Assembly (NCBI RefSeq): GCF_001949145.1
Contig: NW_019091368.1
Coordinates: forward strand, 3,447,296-3,511,295
Length of the DNA: 64,000 nt
Reading direction: 5' to 3'
Origin: Acanthaster planci
Lineage: Eukaryota > Echinodermata > Asteroidea > Valvatida > Acanthasteridae
The first letter of the stretch is position 1. Every line of letters begins with the position of its first letter. Below, one piece after another: positions 51,711 to 62,856 of this stretch. Below the pieces are notes generated by a model that worked only from the letters and a program-made list of their open reading frames with translations, made no database searches and was not told the origin of the DNA. The position numbers and the translations under genes are program-made.

Positions 51711-51872
51711 TCCCCACGAAGTGATGGATAGGATTGTTTTGGTGCACCACGAAGTGACGTACCATCCATAGACTTTACACACATGATACGTCACTTCGTA
51801 GTGCGGCAACTATCCACGATACGTCACTTCGTGGTGCAGCAACTATCCACGATGTCACTTCGTGGTGAAACC
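51711..51872. repeat. Foldback cluster of CACGAAGTGACGTA arms
   Basis: Two forward arms (ccccacgaagtgatggatag, then caccacgaagtgacgtacca) and three reverse arms (tacgtcacttcgtagtgc, tacgtcacttcgtggtgc, gatgtcacttcgtggtg) lie within 162 bases. Between the reverse arms sits gcaactatccacga. The RNA or single strand could form a long hairpin. The arms contain TGACGTA, a CRE-like core, five times over. Confidence 0.85.
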
Positions 51873-52013
51873 AACGACATGTTCATAGAAATATCCCATG
51901 TTCAACAAGGGCTATCATTTATATAACGGGTTTTGCCCTTACCCAACATATATATTAATAAACACTGTATGCTCAGTGCTTGTCTGAGAGCTTGCGAAAA
52001 AAAGTCACAAGCT

Positions 52014-52086
52014 TACTCGGGTGGGACTCGAACCCACAACCTCCTGCTTACTAGTGCAGACGTCTTAACCAATCGACCACCGAGCT
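52014..52086 (-). repeat. tRNA-like sequence (degenerate, threonine-type anticodon possible)
   Basis: The minus strand reads as a tRNA shape: acceptor GCTCGG pairing with CCGAGT, D-arm GTC...GAC around GATTGGTTAA, anticodon stem TCTGC/GCAGG, T-arm GTGGG-TTCGAGT-CCCAC with B box GGTTCGAGTCC (plus-strand 52024-52034). The anticodon loop is eight bases (ACTAGTAA) instead of seven, so AGT is only likely. The loop fault and the repeats around it point to a pseudogene or SINE head, not a working tRNA. Confidence 0.6.
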
Positions 52087-52142
52087 TGCCGGGGTCAGCT
52101 GGCCGGTCCAAGTCAGGTGAAGCAGCGGGTACCGCTAACAAT

Positions 52143-52283
52143 TTCAAGATGTATTTTTTTTTGCGTTGGGGAGATGTTAATTTATATAACAGGTTTTGCC
52201 GGTTATATAAATTAATTATGGGGAGATGTTAAATAAATTAACATCTCCCAACGCACACACACAAAAAAAAATACATCTTGAAA
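52143..52283. repeat. Near-perfect foldback element of 141 bp
   Basis: The left arm, ttcaagatgtatttttttt then gcgttggggagatgttaattta, is repeated inverted at the right as taaattaacatctcccaacgc then an A-run and tacatcttgaa. The arms are about 40 nt or more with an AT-rich loop that includes tttatataacaggttttgcc. A related tttatataacgggttttgcc occurs at about 51919, on the other side of the tRNA-like sequence, so the two belong to one composite repeat. Confidence 0.85.
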
Positions 52284-53896
52284 AAAGGGCTCACATGCGT
52301 AATATTATATTTCTACAGTCTTACCCTCACAGGAATTTCTTATGCACGGAATTCATTCTCAAGTCACAATTAATCCAACTCAAAAAAGTACCACAACATC
52401 TCCAACAGGCTCTGTGCCCCGATGCATGCGCAACAACAGCATGTTACCTAACGTGATGAATGAACAACTGCCACGACAACAAACAGGGGTGACAACTCCA
52501 CAAATTTTTCCAAATCTGAAAACAGAATATAGATAAGAATGCACTACGATACAAGTGACAGAAACCAGGGAAACAGTGGCACAAGCACACTGCGTACAAT
52601 ACGAACAAACCACAAACCTTCTATTTTGAAACAGATGACCTTGAGTTAACGACATGGATTGACAAACTGATTCCAGGCAAAGAAAAAAAAAACTCACCCC
52701 GGACAATGCTTCCTGATTATACTACATTATGAGTTAGGTATAAAAGGTTACAGGTTAATTTGATGAGAACACTCGTAACAACATGTTAAAAATCACTTCA
52801 CTGCATGCCATACAAAAATACAATGCTTTCCCTAAAAAAAGAGGTTTCCATTTTGTTGATCCAAACACTTGAAGACAGGAGTGTCTTCCACAGGCCGTAC
52901 GTGTCTCACAGACCAATAGAACACCCTCGGATATCTGATTGCAGTCTGTACACCATGGGACAACAAAGGTATGACTATGGCGACGTGACAGCTACTGCTC
53001 TGCATCAGCAGCCTATTGTCACAGCAACAACTGGTTTCCCTAAATGTCCTCACCTCAGGGAACACTGGCAGGGGAGTCTAACTGATTTTTTATTATTCTT
53101 GAGAATCCAGGTACCGGTACATGTATATGCAATTCCAGCTCTGGCTATGATGACCACAGGGGTAAGCTTTCAAGCACCGAACAGATTAATGCTATAGAAG
53201 TCAATTTCTTTTATGCCATCTGCTAACTTCTTGTGACCCATAATTTTGATCTTAAGATCCGTAAATCAAAGCCTTGCCTCCTTCCTTCGTTACACATGGC
53301 ATCACCCATGGTTTCAAAACTTCTTAAAGGCACCGTGAAGGATGGTTCCAAGTTCTGAAAATGTTCAGTGACAGGTAAGCAAGGGTATACGGTTCACAGT
53401 ATCTAAGACAATCAGAGATGTTATCTCCTTCCTTCCTGAACAGCTGTTCATCTTCTGAACAGACCACTCTTACTAAAGACCTTAACCTTGAAAAAAGCTC
53501 TATTAGTAAGAAAGAGGCTTTAAAGACAGATCAATGCCTTCTCTTGCCTTCATTGTCAGCTCTCTCTTCCTCTGAATGGAACTCTATCGATGAAGTAGTC
53601 TGAATTTTGAAACTGATCTATCAGTACTGTTTAACCACATTCACACCTTTCTGAGCACAAAACTCTAACCACTGCAGGAACGTTCTGACCTTTGGACTTG
53701 CTCCATTAGTATCTATCAAGGACCAAGACTGATCCAAGCTCCCAACAGTCCTTTGCTAAGCAGCTTACAAACCTTAGCTCCCCCACCATCTGAACAAGGA
53801 GGATAATCTGGATTTTACAACTGGTCCAGTGGTATTCACGGAGGACTAGGATCAATCCAAGCTCCCACCTCTCCTTTCCCGACTGCCTGTGCGTAC

Positions 53897-54075
53897 CTTT
53901 CAAGCTCCGTCACTCTCTTGTCCTTGTCGTTCTTCTCCCCTTCCATCTCCTTCATGATCTCCAGGAGGCGGTCCACCTCGCTCTGCGTCTTGGCCGTCTC
54001 GTCTTTGTGCCTCGCCGTGGCTTCCTCCAGGGCCTTGGCTGCCCTCTTCTCCTCCTCTTCTTTGTCCTCTCGCAG
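53897..54075 (-). CDS. ERC: ERC exon d (VDRLLEIMKEMEGEKNDKDK exon)
   Basis: A 179-nt exon, phase 0 at the start and two bases over at the end, residues 162-220 plus the first two bases of residue 221. The second half, SEVDRLLEIMKEMEGEKNDK followed by DKRVTELE, is close to vertebrate AEVDRLLEILKEVENEKNDK followed by DKKIAELE. The first half (LREDKEEEEKRAAKALEEAT) replaces the longer, less conserved linker of vertebrate ERC with a shorter E/K/A-rich helix. Acceptor cttgtttttcag, donor GAAAG|gtacgc. The split codon AG+T gives serine, as in the ELES of vertebrate ERC2. Confidence 0.96.
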
Positions 54076-57000
54076 CTGAAAAACAAGAAGATGATGCACA
54101 TCTTGAAAAAAAAAAGGATCATTGTGATGTCCAAAGTCTCTTCACGTATGTTCATTAAAATAGCCAATAGCTCGTCGTGCCCTTGTGCAGAAACAGCATT
54201 TTTTCAAAGTACATGCAAGTTGATTTCTGATTTCTAGGATTCTGAAAGGTACACTAATTTGGTGCCTCGAGCCTGTGGCTTTTAACATCCCACCCAAGGG
54301 ACAGGTACAGGGGCCATTTGCCAGATTGGTTACTGAACTTCAGGAAGTAGACAATAGTGTGGCAGTTAAATGTGTGCTGGCTACATCTCCAGGAGCAAGT
54401 CCATATCAACTCATTAATAGTCAGCGGTCTTGTTCTTTCCACTAAGAGTTAACGTACACAAATCACTACTCAAACGTTTTACTTCAGACTTGAAGTCAGA
54501 CAAATGTTAATGACTTCTAGTACATGATCATGCACAGGATAGCAAGAGCTATGCTAATATTACTTTCTGGGGTTTTTGTGGGATATGTTACAGGCAGGGG
54601 AGCTTGACTTCAGCTCTTGGTTGATGGGGAAAAAAATCTACTTCCATTTCAGAATTCTAGACAAGTCTCATGAAAAAAAGTTGTCATTCTCAAATGCTCC
54701 AGATGCACTGTTAAATTACAAGTTGGGATTTATTGTCTTAACAACACAAGTCAAGGACCTTCAAAACAGTAAATTTGATTACCGCACTGAAACCAATTCG
54801 AAAATGTGTCAAAGAAAGGACCGTGGAGGACATGTGTATTTTGTATTAACAATGCAGAAAAAACATCACAATTACTCCTAAGGAAAACCTACTGAATTTA
54901 GCATGACCAGACAAGACATGGCATTACCTGCACGCGCTAAGTATCAGGTGGGATAAGAGCTGGGACCACCAGAGGTGGAAACTAGAACGAGACCGATCAA
55001 TACTTGCCTTCTCTGAAACATTCAGAAGATCAGTTTTTAAACATCAAACTGTTTCACATGTGTGCATGCACTCCGCACGATAATTTCACTTAAGATATCA
55101 GTGAATCTCATCCGGCTTTAAAAGGAAAAATCAGAATCCAAATTCTATTTGATATAACAGCCAAAATTCTGACTAAATCACGACACAGAAGGCTCAAGAT
55201 TTAACAATGTAACTTTCTACTCTCATAACACAAGGGCTGGGAGGTGCTGCAAAGAAAACTAAGTGACACATGTTAGTAGGAGGGTTACTGTTAAGAATGA
55301 AGCCAGGGGAATAAGTATTGGGTTGTTTTTTTTAAAAAGGGTTTCTACATAAAGTAGGGTCATTCTACCGTGCACAAGGATTATATCACATGCCTTGGTG
55401 TGCGACTAAAAAACGACAATGTCACTTGTGACAAGTTCTCTTTGCTCAAAGTCTGGTTAACCACTCCGGCAAACTACCGGGTATTATCAGACAGTCATTT
55501 ATATTTGAACAAGGACGCAGCAACCCTGTTCTCTGAAATTTCACCGATCGAACAAGGTGGCTTCACCGCTCCGGTTAACTAGAATCAAAGATAGTCTTCT
55601 CGTTATTTGTACAAGTAGGTTCATGAAGAGGGCTTTCTCAAAAAAAAATCAAGGAACAGCCAACAGTAGGTTGTCTATTCAAAGGAAATCTGTGAGTGAA
55701 TTACAGACTTCTGCGTCTTTTGGGGCACAACATGTAGAAATGACCCAGCACAGTACTCCAGCACAAACCTCTGTTACTCCCTCAATGAATACTAAAACCA
55801 CAGCGGCTGTGCATCTCAGCAACTTTGGAGTTCACCAAAGGTTTGAATTCAGATATCACTTGACTGCATTTCACGTCACAGTCACAGTTTAACCCAATGA
55901 TTAGAACCTGTTGTAAGATACATGTAATTCAATAAAACTGTGCTCTGCTCTTGTGCCAAGAATGACTTATGTTGGTCAACAAGGCTTTATTCCGTACGGC
56001 CTGAAAAAAAAATTTAAACTCAAATGAAACAAAAACACCGGGACTGACTCAACTTCCAAATGTTCAGAATGGGAGCGAGCATGACCATGCAGGATGCTGG
56101 TGAGAGTATAGGGGCAACTTACCATGTATATTTTGCGAGTTTTCTGCGCATGCATGAAGATAGAGAATCAAAACTCAAGGGATGAAAGAAAGTGAGCATT
56201 AAATGAGTGAGAAAACCGTCAGCATGATAATCATGCTATAGCTGTCTGGCGTTTTCTTGCAAGCATGTCACCCAAAAATCTGGGGTCAATTTAACAGGTT
56301 TGTTCAAAGAACATTCAGAATAGGAAGTTCCGAAATGGCAGCGCTCAGACACAAGTCATCAGCCAGTAAGACATAAAAACAAGTTCACAATCAAAAAACC
56401 ATTTCTAGAATCTAGTCAGGCTCCACGTCAAGCCCAGACTTACTCCACTGCGAGATTCACATGGACTGCTCAGAAGAGCCTGAATTACCTGGCTACAGCT
56501 TGAAATTTTCCACTCGCCTATGGAAGCCGATTACTTGCGGCATCATTCACTTCCCTTTGATGTATGTGCCAATTCCAGCTGTAGACAAGTAATTGGGGGT
56601 AGCCCTAGTCTGCTCTTTTTAGTCATTAATTTTTTCTGGTGGCTTTTTATTATTTGGGGCTTGGACCCAGACTTGACTGCCTCTTGTCAAATGGAAATGA
56701 GATTTGATAAGAATAGAGGAAACAAAATCAAACAAAGAAGACCGAGGAAAAGCTGAGAATGTCTCTGCAGTTGAGTCTTTCTTTTGTGTGTCTCAAAGCT
56801 CGCTGAAACATTAAGACTATGCTATAGGAATTGAAGCCTTGTCAAATGTGAGTTTTGAATAAGGAGCATGATCATTTGAGCACAATTATGCAGGAAAAGT
56901 ACAAATATCCTGCAACATAACTCAGACTCCAGCTCACGCCTGAGTCCTTTTGCAACCTAATAATCGGCATTCTACCCATAATCAAAAGCCTCATACTCAG

Positions 57001-57975
57001 TAGTACTCAATGCTACTCACGCCATACTGTCAAGCCTCTTAGGCTGAGTCTTAACTGTACCATCTTGCATTTTAGTATGCCTGTCAGCCTATGAGGAAAA
57101 GACTCAACTGCACCAGAGCCATGTATAGAGAGAGTTCCGACATAAGTACCACCATTGTTGGAGACAAGTATGCCTGGAATGCATGCGTATAGTTAGTATA
57201 CAACAGCCGCACGCTCTACTGTACATGTAATGAACAGCCATTTTGTTTCCAAAATCTGAAGCTGATGCTATACTCTCTTTACACCGCTCTGAACTGCACA
57301 ACTCGAGAATGGACTGTGAAAAGTGGGCCTGAAATGTCGCCAAAAAGGAGAAAGTGGATGACAGGAGAGTGAAAGATGATATTTCAGCTCAGAAAATGCA
57401 AACCTGTCCCTGACTTGTGCGAACACATGCATAAATGCAAGAAACAAAGGAGCATTCCCGCAGTTACTAGGATGAAGGAAATGGGTTACATAAAAATCAG
57501 AGTTTAACTGATTCATCATTTTTAGCTTCAAGTGATCGAGTGGGTTCTGTGTTTCCTGTGGCAATTTCTATAAAGCTTACAGCTCAGCTGTCTAATTTAG
57601 CAATGCAAAATTGTAATCTGCACACACAGCACTAGCAGTGTCCTGTAGTGTGATCCATCAAATTTGTACTGTAGCTTAATAAGGTTTTTTGGACAGTAGT
57701 AAGCTGGACACCTTTGCAATGGACAAGTTTGGTGAAGTGATGCAAGAACTTAAAGAAACAACAATGCACAGGCCTGAGGTAGGCCTAATCGAACATGTTC
57801 ACGCTCTGAAATGAACTTAGAATTTGGAAATACCAAACTGGCTCATTGCAAGGTCTCAAGATCTTAGTTTTGCCGAACAAGCCACAAAGGATAAATTTAA
57901 CTGGCCCTGAAAAATGCTGCATGTAATCCAAGAGCTCGGTTGACTTTCGGGGACCCCAGGCCACTTTGAGCCCAC
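54076..57975 (-). other. ERC intron c-d
   Basis: 3.9 kb with no exon, satellite or foldback that I can see. I looked here for the linker found in vertebrate ERC between exons c and d (the ASPEMSDRIQHLEREI part) and did not find it; the c-d frame joins without it. Confidence 0.65.
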
Positions 57976-58116
57976 CTTTCTCAGGTCCGACTCTAGCCTG
58001 GCTGTTTCCTCTGTCTTCTGAGCCACAGCCAGCTCCAACGTTGTGATCTTGGAGTCCTTCTTGAGACTTGATGAGGCTAGCGTGGAGGCATGCTCCTTCA
58101 AGTCCATTAAACTCGC
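57976..58116 (-). CDS. ERC: ERC exon c (ASLMDLKEHAS exon)
   Basis: A 141-nt exon, phase 0/0, residues 115-161. It reads ASLMDLKEHASTLASSSLKK, then DSKITTLELAVAQKTEE, and ends LESDLRK. The vertebrate counterpart begins ASLLDLKEHASSLASSGLKK. This is one of the most conserved stretches of the family and by itself enough to identify the gene. Acceptor tgtctcaccag, donor AAAG|gtgggc. The short serine-rich break (STLASSS) interrupts the heptads and probably marks a hinge between coiled-coil segments; the hinge is an inference. Confidence 0.97.
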
Positions 58117-58290
58117 CTGGTGAGACAAAACATTTGCAGGACTGGAATAATGATGAATTGTTTCTCCATAGATTAAAGGAATACCTCAATAACTCGCTTC
58201 ATTCACAGGTTAAAACCCCATCTGCCACAATCCATGTCTATTGACAACTATCTGGTATCTGTCCACAAAGTCTGTTATAGTACTGGGCTA

Positions 58291-58678
58291 AAACACTAGA
58301 GTGCTTGGAAGTACCCAACTACAAGACTTAAGTTCTTGTGAAGAACACAAGTTCAATACAAAAGTACTTAATAAGTATCCAACAACCATACTGAAGCACC
58401 AGTGAAGTAGTTGACTTTAACACTGAAGTACCAATGAAGTGTTCAGCAACCATGCTGAAATACTAGTGAAGTACTTGACAATGAAGTACCTGTGAAATAC
58501 TTGACTACAACAACAAAGTACTTCGAAAGTATTCCACTACACTTCTGAAATAGTGTTTTTGGCAAGTACTCAACAAAAAACTTAATACTTGTGAAGTACT
58601 TGACTAAAATACTAATATACGGGTGAAGTGCTTGACTGCAGCACTTAAGTGCTGTGAAGCACTTGACTACTGAGAATA
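58291..58678 (+). repeat. Degenerate ~38-bp tandem repeat (GAAGTACTTGACTA type)
   Basis: Roughly nine or ten diverged units built on actgaagtaccagtgaag then tacttgactacaac, each with one or two AGTACT-like palindromes. The array fills most of the 567-base intron between exons b and c and stops about six bases short of the donor of exon b. Confidence 0.8.
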
Positions 58679-58683
58679 CCAAC

Positions 58684-58962
58684 CTCTTTCTCGCTGAGCT
58701 CCTTCAGCAGGCTCTCCAGCCTTGCCTTGACCTCTTTGATCTGTCGCTGTTGGCCTTGCATCGCCTCCTCGTGCTCCCGGGTGCTGCGCTCCTTCTCCTC
58801 CCTGGCCCGCTCCAGCGCCCGTCCCTTCTCCATCAGTGCATCCTCCAGGCTGGACACAGCGCTGTCTGAGCTGGTCTGCTCGGCCTGGGCAGCACTCAGC
58901 TTAGCCCGCATCTGGTCACACTGCTCCTCCTTCTCCCGAAGCTGCTCCTGGAGGTTGTCAAT
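58684..58962 (-). CDS. ERC: ERC exon b (93-residue coiled-coil exon)
   Basis: The largest exon seen: 279 nt, phase 0/0, residues 22-114. It opens IDNLQEQLREKEEQ and closes LLKELSEKE, matching vertebrate IENLQEQLRDKEKQ ... LLQGDLSEKE. The middle keeps the LEDALMEKGRALERAREEKE pattern (LEEALAEKERTIERLKEQ in vertebrates). It is continuous alpha-helical coiled coil with no prolines and many E/K/R/Q residues. Acceptor catggcaacag and donor GAG|gttggt. The coding strand is GC-rich compared with the AT-rich introns on both sides. A degenerate ~38-bp tandem repeat begins only a few bases past the donor. Confidence 0.95.
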
Positions 58963-61721
58963 CTGTTGCCATGATGATGGTAAGGCAAAAGAAGAAAATG
59001 AATCTTTTAAACTCAGGGTTTCTTGATTCAAGAGGAAAGGCTGTTTAGCATTTAGCACAAAACTGCTTGTAAATGCGAACTGGACATCACAAAGCATCTG
59101 CGTCAAAATTTTCCAAATATGAAACTGTATACCTTGTACATTTGCAATGCCATTCCAAAATATGCTTACATGTGAACAGCATCAGAAAGGGAGAAACTCT
59201 TTACCACAAGGGACATCTCATACAATGGACAAGTCAGCTTATCTACCTTTAAGATTATTTCCTTTTTTTCCTCATCAAGGAAACAAAACTGACAAACTTT
59301 TACGGACGGGATGGCATCCAATTTTAATCTCCATCAAAACAACATGGGTGTGATTTACCCTCTATGTGCATAAAATCAGTGTTTTGGAACATCCCCCCCC
59401 CAAAAAAAATTGTGTTAATGCACTTGGTTGAGTTTGGTTGCCAAGCCGAAAGTGATAGAACAACTCAAAATTAAACAACATGTTTAGTTTGACAGCTCCC
59501 CCAAAACAAACTCCATCCACGTTGGTTATTACTCACGGTAGCCACAATAAGATGAAGTCACAGCCACAGGCTAATACCAGCATGGCTACCTCGTGAAGGC
59601 CAAACAAAGGACTAAGTTACTTCCATGATCACCACTGAACCTTAATCCTTGTTTACGAGTATGACAAAACTATACATTACATTCAGTCTTGAAAAGAATT
59701 ACTGAGGACTGCGAAGAGTTTTCCTAAACGTTTAAACAAGAGGTGTCAACCGGGCATACCACAGAACAAAATAAGGGGAAAATGAGGAACAGCACGAAGA
59801 GCAGCAGTAAAATGGAACTGGTCACTGGTTAATTGATGCAAGTATTCTGACAATGCAGAATTCATCAAAGCCAAACACAAAGAGAGAGTGCAAAGAGGAA
59901 TAGAACAATCTTGCAAAAAGGTAGAAAAGAGAGAGGACTCAACATGTTCTATCCATGCCTTCAAAGATGTAACGTGGAAAACAATTAAATTGGAAAAAAA
60001 GCACACACTATTTCCGGGCAATAAATCTTTAATTCTGTGACTTACAATAAAAGATCATGTCATTGGACCAATATAAAAGCAATTTGGGGGGTTCACTTGT
60101 AGGTCAAAGGTCACCACTGCCCTTCTCAAAATACAGGCTAAGTCTGAACATGGATTTTCCTTCCGCCATAGTCTGAATCAACTGGCAATGGCTGGGATTT
60201 TCCCCTAGGTCTATGGTAAATTACAGCAGCCACTGGCCAGTGGCTTCTATAAGGGAAAATGTTATTCCATGCAGCAGCTGAGTGTGTAAGACACAGCTGT
60301 GGCTTATCTGGCCTTAAAATTTCCCTTGGAACCCTCCACCCATATGCGCCGTCCCATTTACAATTTTTTTTTTCAACAATTTGAGGGAATGTGATCATTT
60401 TCAGGATGATTATCTATGGGAGGAAAATGGGGCTGCAAATTGCGACCACTGACGAAAATAAAGCAAGAGACATCAATTTTTCTCATTTGATATGAAGCGA
60501 AATCCTCAGCAGTTTTACCCAAAGCTAGATAGTGAGAAAGGCCAATAGGATCATTTGCAATTATCCACAACGAAAACAGCAAAACTTTTGATCATGAAAA
60601 AATTACTTGAGACAAAAAACAGAGAGTTGGTACTGCATACCAAACTGTGAACATGTCATTATTGAGAGTACAATCTCAAGCATCAAAACTTGTGAAGTAG
60701 CATCGCGGCAGCATTATGATCTCCAACTGATTAATGCCAGTTACTGAGACAAAGATTACACTGTTATTTTATGATGTCCCACTGTATTATTCATAGGTCT
60801 GAACAAAGTGGATGCGTCGTTTACCTGGAGACATCAGAATATAATTATGGACTTCCAAGATAATCACCGATCTGCAATTTGTGATCGAGTGGCTGCCAAC
60901 TGAAGTGCAGGTGTAACTGCACATTGAGAAGAATATAAATTGGGCACAAGTTTTTCACCATTTTCTGGAGAAAGTACCTGACTTGGTGCTGAAACTTCAG
61001 ATGATGATACTTGTCTATGAAAGGGACCCAAGGAAGGTATGAACTGTGTCTTATTTTCGACTGAATGAGTACAAAAAACCTGTTGTGTGTGTGTGGGGAA
61101 TGTTTTTGAGCGGGGCACTAAATTTTTTTCAAAAAAAGTACCGTAACTCTGGCCTTGTTGGAATGGTTACATGCAGTGCGCATAAAGTCCACAGCACCAA
61201 CTCAGATTATAAGCACATGTACATCCATATCAGCAGGTTAGTCTATAAACAGGAAGCAACAAGCTCAGCTTGTTTCGGTTCTGTGAAAGCAAACTTGAAT
61301 ACAACTTATGTCACCACAAAGTTTAACAACGTTTCAAGTTTGGTAAAAGAACACCATTAAAAGCTTGATGACATCAAATTTGCATTTATGTTTGCTCTCA
61401 CATCAGGCACAAACTGGCCTTTTGAAAAATAAGAAACAAGAGCAGTAAATGCCAATGATCCTATGGGCCATTAGGCACACGGCTGACTATTAATAACACA
61501 GGCACTAAGAGAAGATAAGGAGTTGTTAGTGGGTTACAGTAGCGTAACTGGGGTGAAATTTCCGAGGGGGCACCTGGGGCTCACATCTTTCTCCAAGTGG
61601 GCATCAAAAGCAAATGAACTGAAGACTTATACAGAGGTTGTATACATTTCAACATTTCAAACAGTAGTGGGGAGCATTCCCCCAATAGTTAAGCCACTGG
61701 TGGGGTTAGTACGGCTGTCAC
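58963..61721 (-). other. ERC intron a-b
   Basis: 2.8 kb, AT-rich. Apart from the DR1 at 60101-60113 I see no gene or clear repeat. The predicted ORFs are short and without family resemblance. Confidence 0.7.
60101..60113 (+). promoter_or_regulatory. Perfect DR1 element (AGGTCA-A-AGGTCA)
   Basis: Two exact AGGTCA half-sites separated by one A, the consensus for HNF4, RXR heterodimers and COUP-TF. It lies in the intron between exons a and b. Occurrence by chance in 64 kb is unlikely but not excluded, since AGGTCA-type motifs recur in repeats here. Confidence 0.45.
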
Positions 61722-61784
61722 CTTGATTTGAAGTATGTATTGTTTCCGCTCCTTGATGTCCATGGCATTAGTCAAATCAGAAAG
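61722..61784 (-). CDS. ERC: ERC exon a (21 residues, MDIKERK segment)
   Basis: A 63-nt exon in phase 0 at both ends, encoding residues 1-21 of the visible product (LSDLTNAMDIKERKQYILQI then K). It matches the vertebrate ERC stretch that reads DLKDMLDVKERK followed by NVLQKK. The donor is AAG|gtgaca. The acceptor is the weakest of the set: a T-run, then about 18 nt, then cgcaaag. In relatives this piece runs straight into IENLQEQLRDKE, which is exactly what the next exon begins with, and that supports the call. It is a short coiled-coil link. The preceding exon (the LRxRLEEKE segment in relatives) was not found between 61785 and 64000 and is presumably off the window. Confidence 0.82.
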
Positions 61785-61979
61785 CTTTGCGGGCAGCGAA
61801 GCAAAAAAAAACATAACGTAACAATAACACAAGATATGGATTAGAAGCCAGCTTGGTGAATTATCTGCTGAGGGCCGTGATGGTTTTAAAACAAATGACA
61901 AGCTAATACAATGTATTCAATGTAATTGTGATAAGTAGGATGATCATCAGGTCATGAAACCAAGATCAGCAGCCTACCC

Positions 61980-62075
61980 TCATAGGTGCCAATATATACT
62001 CCTGGGGGAGAGTGGCATGTGGGAGTAGAGTGACTTGCCTAGTGTAAGCAGCTGCTGGATTCAAACTTCCGATTC
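61980..62075 (+). repeat. Interspersed repeat fragment (ggagagtggcat...attcaaact type)
   Basis: ggtgccaatatatactcctgggggagagtggcatgt (in two pieces: an opening and a ggagagtggcatgtgggag core) followed by agtgacttgcctagtgtaag and a B-box-like ggattcaaacttcc (about 62057-62070). This layout is that of a tRNA-linked SINE tail known from several marine invertebrates; identification is from memory. Confidence 0.35.
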
Positions 62076-62078
62076 TCT

Positions 62079-62197
62079 GGCCGTGTCCGAAATGGGCTTC
62101 CAGAGCTACGGCTACGTCTACTGTCTACGCGTCTCCACGCATTTCCAATGGAGCAAAGACCTAGACCTAGCTCTAGACAACAGATTCGGATGCAGCC
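62079..62197. repeat. 119-bp terminal-inverted-repeat element
   Basis: The left end GGCCGTGTCCGAA is mirrored at the right by TTCGGATGCAGCC (10 of 13 bases pair). The inside carries the partly palindromic ctacgtctactgtctacgcg and agacctagacctagctctagac. It is MITE-like. No clean target-site duplication was seen. Confidence 0.6.
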
Positions 62198-62786
62198 TCT
62201 GATCGAGAGTAAACAATTCTAACCACCTGGATCACTTGACCACATCCTTCCCCCACACACTATGAGGTAACAAGGTCTTAAATGGTTTTAAAAAGACAAG
62301 GAGGGATGGAGGGGTGCTATTCACTGTATGTTGGCTCAACAGCAATCAACGAGTCCACCTGATCCCAGCCCTCGTGGCAACATCCTTACAACAAGCACGG
62401 CACACAGCAGAAAGAGGAATGTCCTAGAGGACCCCTTACATGCACACGTATGTCCCTATACAACCAAACACTGTCTACACATATTGTTATCAAGCGCACC
62501 CCGTGGTATCTCAAACACTCCAAAACGTTTTGAGCACAGCCCTGTCAAAGAGAAGGGGATACCCTTTGCCACATACAGGCTACAGTGTATCTCCTAATTA
62601 TCTAGAAAGGGGAGCTGTAGCCAAGTCCACTGCAAGCCCAGAGAGGAATGAACAAGGACAAAGGAACTCTTTTTCTCAGTTGATTTGAATTGCAATTGAT
62701 CTTTGCAATCTATCCTCCGACTGGGATGACTTGTGACTGACTTTGGAGGACTCGACAACTGTGCCCATTGGATGCTAACTACTTCA

Positions 62787-62856
62787 TTAACCCTAACTCC
62801 CTAGGGTGTGTGCAAAATCATATTAAAGTTGGAGGATTCAGGAATGTTAGGGTTAA
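62787..62856. repeat. 70-bp inverted-repeat element, copy 2
   Basis: TTAACCCTAACTCCCTAGGG at the left, aggaatgttagggttaa at the right; the terminal repeats share TTAACCCTAAC exactly. It is the second copy of the element at 4598-4667. Looser relatives with TAACCCT and TCCTCCAAA pieces appear near 495-545 and 20345-20435. Confidence 0.8.

Larger units (their letters stand above)
51126..53896 (-). other. ERC intron d-e
   Basis: 2.8 kb. The part 51700-52290 is a nest of foldback and tRNA-like repeats listed separately. The remainder (51126-51700, 52290-53896) shows only an A-tract pair and short unconvincing ORFs. Confidence 0.7.
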
